Origin: Inia geoffrensis
Taxonomy: Eukaryota; Chordata; Mammalia; Artiodactyla; Iniidae
DNA length: 64,000 nucleotides
Direction of reading: 5' to 3'
Assembly: GCA_036417435.1 (NCBI GenBank)
Contig: CM070899.1
Location: 155,501,494 to 155,565,493, forward strand
Positions 57,520 through 64,000 of the stretch are shown here, one piece after another. The notes under the pieces are model-generated. The model ran no database searches. It worked only from the letters and a program-made list of their open reading frames with translations, and was not told the DNA's origin. Position numbers and translations under genes: made by a program. Within the stretch, counting starts at the first letter, position 1, and each line of letters starts with the position of its first letter.

Positions 57520-58300
57520 CGCATGTGGACCTACAAAGGATATCCAGAATATACTAAGAGTACGTAGAAATAAAGGAGAAACAGACAGACAAAAGAAATG
57601 AAGACATATCGCAGAAAACACGATGCCTAATAAACACGTAAAAAGATGTGATGCTCGGGCTTCCCTGGTGGCGCAGTGGTTAAGAATCCGCCTGCCGATG
57701 CAGGGGACACAGGTTTGGGCCCTGGTCCGGGAAGATCCCACATGCCGCGGAGCAGCTGGGCCCGTGAGCCACAACTGCTGAGCCTGCGCTCTGGAGCCCG
57801 CGAGCCACAACTACCAAGCCCGCTGTGCCACAGAGGGTGAGGCCCACGCACCTGGAGCCCGTGCTCTGCAATAGGAGAGGCCACCGCAGTGAGAAGCCTG
57901 TGCACCTCAACAAAGAGTAGCCCCCGCTCGCCGCGACTGGAGAAAGCCCGTGCGCAGCAATGAAGACCCAACGCAGCCAAAAATAAATAATGATAAATAA
58001 AAAAATACAAAATAAAAAAAAACTTAAAAAAAAAAGATGTGATGCTCAACCTCGTTAGTATGTGAACATGCAAATTAAATCCACAATTTATTTTTTTACA
58101 CCTAAAAGAAAGAAAAAAACTAAACAGTCAAAGTCAAGGGATATAGCAAGGACATGGAAAAGTGGAAGTCTGTGACATTGCTGCAGGAATATAAATTGGT
58201 ATGAGCCCTTGGGAAGATAACGTGATATTATCTGATGAAGTTGAAGGCTATAACCCAACAATTCCAACTTCTTTGCATAAATACCCACTGTAGTTTACAG
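57520..58300 (+). mobile_element. Old L1 ORF2/3' fragment, split by a SINE
   Basis: 'ggacctacaaaggatatccagaatatactaagag' on the left. After the SINE come 'gatgctcaacctcgttagtatgtgaacatgcaaattaaatcc' and 'ggctataacccaacaattccaacttctttgcataaatacc'. Confidence 0.7.
57657..58030 (+). mobile_element. CHR-2-like SINE, longest copy
   Basis: About 374 bp with an extra internal segment ('acaactaccaagcccgctgtgccacagagggtgagg') and an (AAAT)n-rich tail. Perfect 17 bp duplication aaaaagatgtgatgctc at 57640-57656 and 58031-58047. Confidence 0.94.
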
Positions 58301-58369
58301 GGCAGTAGGACGTGCTTTCTTTTCTTTTTTTTGCTGGGTAATGTAGTTTATTATTATTATTATTACATT

Positions 58370-58835
58370 ATTATTTTTAATTGAAGTAGTGGATTTATAA
58401 TGTGCCAACTTCTACTATACAGCAAAGTGGCTCAGTTATACACATATACATTTTTTTTTAATTTTTAAAAAATATTTATTTATTTGTTTATTTTTGGCTG
58501 CACTGGGTCTTCGTTGCTGTGCTTGGGCTTTCTCTAGTTGCGGCGAGCGGGAGCTACTCTTCCTTGCAACGCACGTCCTTCTCATTGCAGTGGCTTCTCT
58601 TGCTGCGGAGCACGGGCTTCAGGAGTTGTGGCTCACGGGCTCTAGAGCACAGGCTCAAGTAGTCGTGGCGCATGGGCTGAGTTGCTCCGCGGCATGTGGG
58701 ATCTTCCTGGACCAGGGCTCGAACCCATGTCCCCTGCATTGGCAGGCAGATTCTCAACCACTGCACTACCAGGGAAGTCCTATACATTCTTTTTTTAAAA
58801 TATACTTTTCCATTATGGTTTATCCCTAGGACATG
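58370..58835 (-). mobile_element. L1 3' end fragment, inverted, split by a SINE
   Basis: 'ttttaattgaagtagtggatttataatgtgccaacttctactatacagcaaagtggctcagttatacac' is the reverse complement of an L1 3' terminus, with 'attatggtttatccctagg' on the far side of the SINE. Confidence 0.7.
58460..58780 (-). mobile_element. CHR-2-like SINE, long form, inverted
   Basis: Plus strand from 'tttatttttggctgcactgggtcttcgttgctgtgc' to 'ccactgcactaccagggaagtcc'. 'tatacatt' on both sides is a probable short duplication. Confidence 0.9.
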
Positions 58836-58839
58836 CTTT

Positions 58840-59360
58840 CTGATATCAGCCTTCAGTGAAAGGAACTGTCAGTCTAGAGCTGAGGCGGGTGGCAGGATTT
58901 CACTGAGCTGCCTCCCCCTCAGGCTCCCTCAAATTTCACAGGAAAATGGGGGCCCTTAGGAAGGAATCTGTGGAGGGAATGGCTATTTCTGTCTGGTAAG
59001 TGCTTGTTCTGGGCTTTATAGAGAGGCGACATCTGGGCTGTGCCGTGAGGGGAGGACAGGAGCTGAACACGTGGGGATAAAAAGGACTGTCAGTAAGCAG
59101 CATGAAGTCACACAGGGCCGGGGTGGAGTCCAGGGAGCAGCTTGGGGGGCTGGAGGGCTGAGGCGAGGCTGGGCAGGCCATCGGGGGGAGATAAGGAGGT
59201 AGAGCTTGTCCTGGAGGAGGTGAGGGGCCACTGGAGATGTTCAGGTCAAGGGGACAGGAACAAGGCTGTGCTTCGTGAAGATTCATCTTCCTGCAGCACG
59301 CAGGGCATGACAGAGCATAAAAAGGGAGCAGGGAGATAGGTAAGGGACTATTAAGAATCC
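58840..59360 (-). mobile_element. L2 LINE fragment, inverted, probable
   Basis: 'gtcacacagggccggggtgg', 'gtgaggggccactggagatgttcaggtcaaggggacaggaacaaggctgtgc' follow the reverse complement of an L2 ORF2 segment. The resemblance is moderate. Confidence 0.45.
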
Positions 59361-59644
59361 TAGAGGGAAGAGGAAACAGAAATGTAAAACTCGAAGACAA
59401 ACCAACCAACAAAACAGAGATGCTCTCTCCTCCCAAGACGCAGGTAGGAAATCACCTGCTCAGAACGAGGATGCACCCTCTCTTTCTAAAGGGAAGTTTC
59501 TGTGTGGCCCCAGCCCTTTGAACTTTGACACCATCTAATACAACTGTGCCTGTGGAGGAGGGTCCCAAGATGCACGTCTTGTCTGATGTTCTTGCCTGGG
59601 CTTCATTTCAGTTGGAAGAACAGGTTATTAAAAAATGGTCAGCA

Positions 59645-59855
59645 GGGCTTCCCTGGTGGCGCAGTGGTTGAGAGTCCGCCTGCCGATGCAGGGGACACGG
59701 GTTCGTGCCCCGGTCCGGGAAGATCCCACATGCCGCGGAGTGGCTGGGCCCATGAGCCATGGCCGCTGAGCCTGTGCGTCCGGAGCCTGTGCTACGGGAG
59801 AGGCCACAACAGTGAGAGGCCTGCGTACCGCAAAAAAAAAAAAAAAAAAAAAAAA
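59645..59855 (+). mobile_element. Short cetacean SINE with a 5 bp internal deletion
   Basis: Short form in which 'gtgctccgcaacggg' has become 'gtgctacggg'. A tail of about 24 nt. The duplication ggtcagca lies at 59637-59644 and 59856-59863. Confidence 0.92.
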
Positions 59856-59863
59856 GGTCAGCA

Positions 59864-60193
59864 AAAGGAGTTCTGACGGAAGGTTTGAGGAAGGAACTCA
59901 TGTCTGCAGCATTCTGTGCCTTAAATCCCTATGTCAGGGACCATAGCTTTAAAAACATAAATCCCTTCAATCAGGATGAAATGATGAGAGATGTGAGAAA
60001 TGAACCCTGTTCTAGTGCATCAGCAGGCCATCACCCAGGGTGATGCTTTTTACTGGAGGAAAGTTACCCCAGAGACCTCCCTCCACTGTAACTGCCACGG
60101 AATTCCTTCTTTGATGGACTAGGAGGTCCATTTCAGTCGAATTTAACTGAGAGTTCAAAGTCCCTTGGAGGGGGAAGTATAAATAAGATTATG
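59864..60193. other. No feature recognised within intron 1
   Basis: Unique sequence between two SINEs. Confidence 0.3.
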
Positions 60194-60403
60194 GGGCTTC
60201 CCTGGTGGTGCAGTGGTTGAGAGTCCGCCTGCCGATACAGGGGACATGGGTTCGTGCCCTGGTCCGGGAGGATCCCACATGTGTGGAGCGGCTGGGCCCG
60301 TGAGCCATGGCCGCTGAGCCTGCGTGTCCGGAGCCTGTGCTCCGCAACGGGAGGGGCCACAACAGTGAGAGGCCCGTGTACTCCAAAAAAAATAAAAAAT
60401 AAA
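60194..60403 (+). mobile_element. Short cetacean SINE, variant
   Basis: Differs from neighbours at 'cacatgtgtggagcgg' in place of 'cacatgccgcggagcgg' and has an A8TA6TA6T tail. Flanks 'ataagattatgggg' and 'ataagattagggg' form the duplication. Confidence 0.9.
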
Positions 60404-60862
60404 AAATAAGATTAGGGGTCTCCTTCTCCCTCCACAATTTGCATCAAAAGTAGGCTATGACATCCCAAAGCACGAGGGCCATGGGACGCTGCATGCGGTG
60501 GGGTGTGGGGGTCAGAAGGCACCTGAAGGTGAGAGTACCTCCAAACCTCACATTTGAAGTGTAGGCTCTTTCCACAGTGGTCGTCCCGTGGCAGGATATT
60601 TTGCTACTAATTATAAACAAATAGATCATAAATCCAAAAAGGGAGAGGAAGAGGAAAATGAAAACTGAATGCAGTTATTGAAGGACAGAGGATTAAGAGA
60701 TGATTAATACTAAAAATCAAAAATAAAACAGACTGCCGAATTGAAATGGCATCAGACTCGCCCTTACCTTCTTTGATCAAATTTGAGGAATGATGAGAAT
60801 CACATAGGATAACCTATCCCAGTAATGACTATTATCGTTATAGTCGAACCTATTTTCTCGGC
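60404..60862. other. No feature recognised within intron 1
   Basis: Unique sequence, no exon signals. Confidence 0.3.
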
Positions 60863-61930
60863 ATCTTTTTTTTTTTAACATCTTTATTGGAGTGTAATTG
60901 CTGTATAACAAAGTGAATCAGCTATGTGCATACATATATCCCCATATCCCCTCCCTCTTGCGTCTCCCTCCCACCCTCCCTATCCCACCCCTCTAGGTGG
61001 TCACAAAGCACCCAGCTGATCTCCCTGTGCTACGTGGCTGCTTCCCACTAGCTATCTATTTTACGTTTGGTAGTGTATATATGTCCATGCCACTCTCTCA
61101 CTTTGTCCCAGCTTACCCTTCCCCCTCCCCGTGTCCTCAAATTCATTCCCTACGTCTGCATCTTTATTCCTGTCCTGCCCCTAGTTTCTTCAGAACCTTT
61201 TTTTTTAGATTCCATATATACGTGTTAGCATGCGGTATTTGTTTTTCTCTTTCTGACTTCACTCTGTATGACAGACTCTAGGTCCATCCACCTCACTACA
61301 AGTAACTCAGTTTCATTTCTTATTATGGCTGAGTAATATTCCATTGTACATACGTGCCACATCTTCTTTATCCATTCATCTGTCAATGGACACTTAGGTT
61401 GCTTCCATGTCCTGGCTATTGTAAATAGTGCTGCAATGAACACTGTGGTACATGACTCTATTTGAATTATGGTTTTCTAAGGGTATATGCCCAGTAGTGG
61501 GATTGCTGGGTCATATGGTAGTTCTATTTTTAGTTTTTTAAGGAACCTCCATACTGTTCTCCATAGTGGCTGTATCAGTTTACATTCCCACCAACAGTGT
61601 AAGAGGGTCCCTTTTCTCCCCACCCTCTCCAGCATTGATTGTTTGTAGATTTTTTTTTTTTTTTTTTTTTTTTTTTGCGGTACGCGGGCCTCTCACTGTT
61701 GTGGCCTCTCCCGTTGCGGAGCACAGGCTCCGGACGCGCAGGCTCAGCGGCCATGGCTCACAGGCCCAGCCGCTCCACGGCACGTGGGATCTTCCCGGAC
61801 CGGGGCATGAACCCGTGTCCCCTGCATCGGCAGGCGGACTCTCAACCACTGCGCCATCAGGGAAGCCCTTGTTTGTAGATTTTTTGATGATGGCCATTCT
61901 GACGGGTGTTTTTCTCAGTATCTTGATACC
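60863..61930 (-). mobile_element. L1, 3' UTR and ORF2 3' end, inverted
   Basis: The best-preserved L1 in the window: T tract, 'aacatctttattggagtgtaattgctg', 'tcacaaagcacccagctgatctccctgtgctacg', 'ctgagtaatattccattgtacatacgtgcc', 'gggtatatgcccagtagtgggattgctgggtc', ending after the SINE at 'ttgatgatggccattctgacggg'. About 0.85 kb of L1 sequence remains once the SINE is excluded. It runs with the ABHD17C transcript (same strand). Confidence 0.94.
61656..61868 (-). mobile_element. Short cetacean SINE, inverted, nested in L1
   Basis: T tract, GCGGTACGCGGGCC to CCATCAGGGAAGCCC. The 17 bp duplication ttgtttgtagatttttt at 61639-61655 and 61869-61885 interrupts L1 ORF2 sequence. Confidence 0.95.
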
Positions 61931-62269
61931 GTGTTTTATATCCTGCTCCATGGACCTTGGGGGTCACACTGAATAAGTAAAGGAGAAATGGGCACAGACT
62001 CAAGGAGCAGAAGTGGGTGTGTGGTTACTCGAACAGCCTTTTCTCATGAGGGCCCTGATTCTGTCCATCCTCTGAGATCATGATCTTGAAACGCCTTATG
62101 GAGAAGCCTGAGTATTTCACTGAAGGACCCTCAGCTTTCAGCTTTCCACTCACAGGCACCAGGACACACCCAATACCAACCTCATAAATTCCACCTTTGA
62201 CACACAGACATTCGTAGCCTTAATGACAACAAACACTTTGCAACTCAACGTTTTCACTGGAAAACTTCA
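61931..62269. other. No feature recognised within intron 1
   Basis: Unique sequence, no exon signals. Confidence 0.3.
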
Positions 62270-63400
62270 TCACGTAAAACAGTGGCCATTAAATAGGGGA
62301 AAATATGACAACTGGTATTACATTAAAATAAAGAACATTGGTCATCAGAAGACATCAGTAAGAAAGTAAAAAGGCAAGTGGGAAAAGATATTTGCCACAC
62401 ATATAACCAACAAAGGGCTCACATCTACAAAATATAAAGAACACATCAGTGGGGGAAAAAATGACCAAATACAGAAAAGCAGCATTTTACAAAATGGGCA
62501 TTTCATAAAAGAAGAAATCTAAATGGCAGGGAGGGAAGAAAGAGAGGGAGGGAAACTCAACTTCATTAGTAAAAACGAAATGAAATTTCACCAATGAAAA
62601 CCACAATGTGATACTAACAAAAATTTAAAAGTTGACAATATCAAGTGTTGACAAAAATGTGACCACAGAACTTTCATTCACTCCTGATGGGGTTGTTATG
62701 CTGACAGAAGCACTTTACAAAAAAGTAAAAGTGAAGACATAATAACATGTACCCAGTGACCTAGCAATTCTACTCCCAGGTATATTCACCATAGATTAGA
62801 AATGTCTTCAAGACCATTTGTGAGCGGCTGGAGACAACCCTAAGAGGTGTCAACCGCAGGGTGGATAAGTGGATGGGGGTGAAGTCGTGCCACAGAATAT
62901 CATAGGGCAACGCTGATGAATCTTAAAGGCTTGCTGTTAATCAGAAGGGACAGACACCAGAGAACGCATGCTATACAACACCACGTGCAAAAAAAAACTT
63001 CAATCCACCCAAATTAAACTTTACTGTCTAGGGATACTTAGCTGAAAGAAAAGCAAGGAAGTGAAGCCCTAAAAACCGGGATAGCAGTTAAGGATGGGGG
63101 AGGGGAACGGGTTATGGCTGGGAAGAAGCATGTCATTTTGGGGGGGCCTTATGGATCGCTGGTTATAGTCTATGTCTTTTTTTTTTTTTTTTTGGCTACG
63201 CCACTCAGCATGCCGGATCCTAGTTCCCTGACCAGGGCTCGAACCCTCGCCCCCTGCAGTGGAAGCATGGAGTCTTAACCACTGGACCGCCAGGGAAGTC
63301 CCTATGGTCTGTGTCTTGTCACGAGGGTTCGTTTTACAGCTCATTAAGCCGGATATTTACACCTTACGAACAGTTCTGTCTGGCTACTTCTGTTATATTT
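62270..63400 (+). mobile_element. Old L1 ORF2 3' part and 3' end, split by a SINE
   Basis: 'tattacattaaaataaagaacattggtcatcagaagacatcagtaag', 'ttgccacacatataaccaacaaagggctcacatctac', 'ctcctgatggggttgttatgctg', 'cagtgacctagcaattctactcccaggtatattcacc' and, past the SINE, 'gttttacagctcattaagccgg'. Heavily mutated. Confidence 0.8.
63179..63302 (-). mobile_element. CHR-1-like SINE, inverted, nested in L1
   Basis: Plus strand from 'ttttggctacgccactcagcatgccggatcc' to 'ccactggaccgccagggaagtcc'. 'tatRgtctRtgtctt' at 63164-63178 and 63303-63317 is the duplication. Confidence 0.9.
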
Positions 63401-64000
63401 CGCAACAAAAAATATTTTCAAAAAGTTCACCAGATATTTCAGATATGCAGACAACCCTCCTCAAAACTGTTACAACTCATGATAGATTTTGTGCTAAAAA
63501 CAAATCTCCTAAGGAAACACGAGGCCATTAAAAATTATGTCTCAAGAGCTAATGTGGGGAAAACTCATGTTGAAATGTTCCATAAAAAGCAGCCTACAAA
63601 AAAACAGGGTCACACTTATGTTCCTTCCAACAAAATCTATATATGGAAAAGGGACTTGAAAGTAATATATTAAAATGATAATAATGGTAATGTTTCTTCT
63701 TTCAAATTTTCATTTCTGATTCGGGTAATTATTAGGTAGTGATTTGTTAAAATAAATAAATAAAGGAAACGGTATTGCCGGACCTTTTTGCATGGAGTCA
63801 GCAAGCTTTCTTTACAGTGTCTGTATTTGAAAAAGGCTTTGAAAACTGTAACATGCTAGTGAAGTGTACAGATTTGTCAGTATTACATTAAGGACTTTTC
63901 CACTGTTTCTCCCTGTTTATTAGATTGTTTATTATACTGTCTGACAACACATGAGAGGCCTGGGAGGTGGGGATGGGAGCTAATTCTTTGAAGGGATGGA
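63401..64000. other. No feature recognised to window edge
   Basis: Unique, AT-leaning intron 1 sequence. The 120-codon plus-strand frame at 63311-63673 overlaps the L1 end and matches no family that I know. Confidence 0.3.

Larger units (their letters stand above)
56663..64000 (-). other. ABHD17C intron 1 (partial)
   Basis: From the exon 2 acceptor to the window edge no exon 1 is found: there is no GC-rich cysteine-rich N-terminal coding sequence and no CpG island. The intron therefore extends beyond 64000. It is filled by L1, L2 and SINE copies listed separately. 56663-57519 holds nothing that I recognise. Confidence 0.85.

Noticed and set aside
1..64000. CRISPR arrays, tRNA/rRNA genes, operons or bacterial genes
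   Set aside because: The only tRNA-like sequences are SINE heads. Tandem repeats are microsatellites without spacer structure, and nothing prokaryotic is present.

Overview
This is nuclear DNA from a cetacean, most likely a toothed whale. The evidence is the dense population of tRNA-derived CHR-type SINEs. There are three forms: a ~120 bp CHR-1-like form, a ~300-350 bp CHR-2-like form, and many near-identical ~200 bp copies ending in a GTACCGC-A(n) tail. They are mixed with cetartiodactyl L1 3' ends and old mammalian MIR, L2 and MER5 debris. I see none of the bovine-type BovB or Bov-tA elements expected in a ruminant. The call of whale over other cetartiodactyls rests on family knowledge, not on a database search.

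Only one protein gene can be read directly. The last two coding exons of ABHD17C, a palmitoyl-protein thioesterase of the alpha/beta hydrolase family, lie on the minus strand at 56483-56662 and 52171-52390. Splice sites and phases are consensus and all three catalytic residues are present. The 3' UTR runs down to an AATAAA at 50936-50941. The large first coding exon is not in the window, so 56663-64000 is intron 1.

About 20 kb downstream, a CpG island at about 28.9-30.8 kb carries a minus-strand TATAAAAG box and a strong splice donor. In other mammals the gene following ABHD17C in the same orientation is CEMIP, a hyaluronan-binding and hyaluronan-degrading factor, so I interpret this island as the CEMIP promoter with its noncoding first exon. 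On that reading 1-30249 is the start of CEMIP intron 1. This is inference from synteny and promoter architecture. No CEMIP coding sequence is present.

The rest is intergenic or intronic DNA rich in transposable elements. Many SINEs keep clear target-site duplications, and several sit inside older L1, L2 or MIR copies, so relative ages can be read. Notable structures are a ~400 bp inverted pair of L1 3' ends (16.0-17.6 kb), an old imperfect tandem duplication (47.7-48.0 kb), and an endogenous-retrovirus-type LTR just upstream of the putative CEMIP promoter. There is no CRISPR array, operon, prokaryotic gene or obviously new biological system. Most open reading frames in the window are translations of SINEs.
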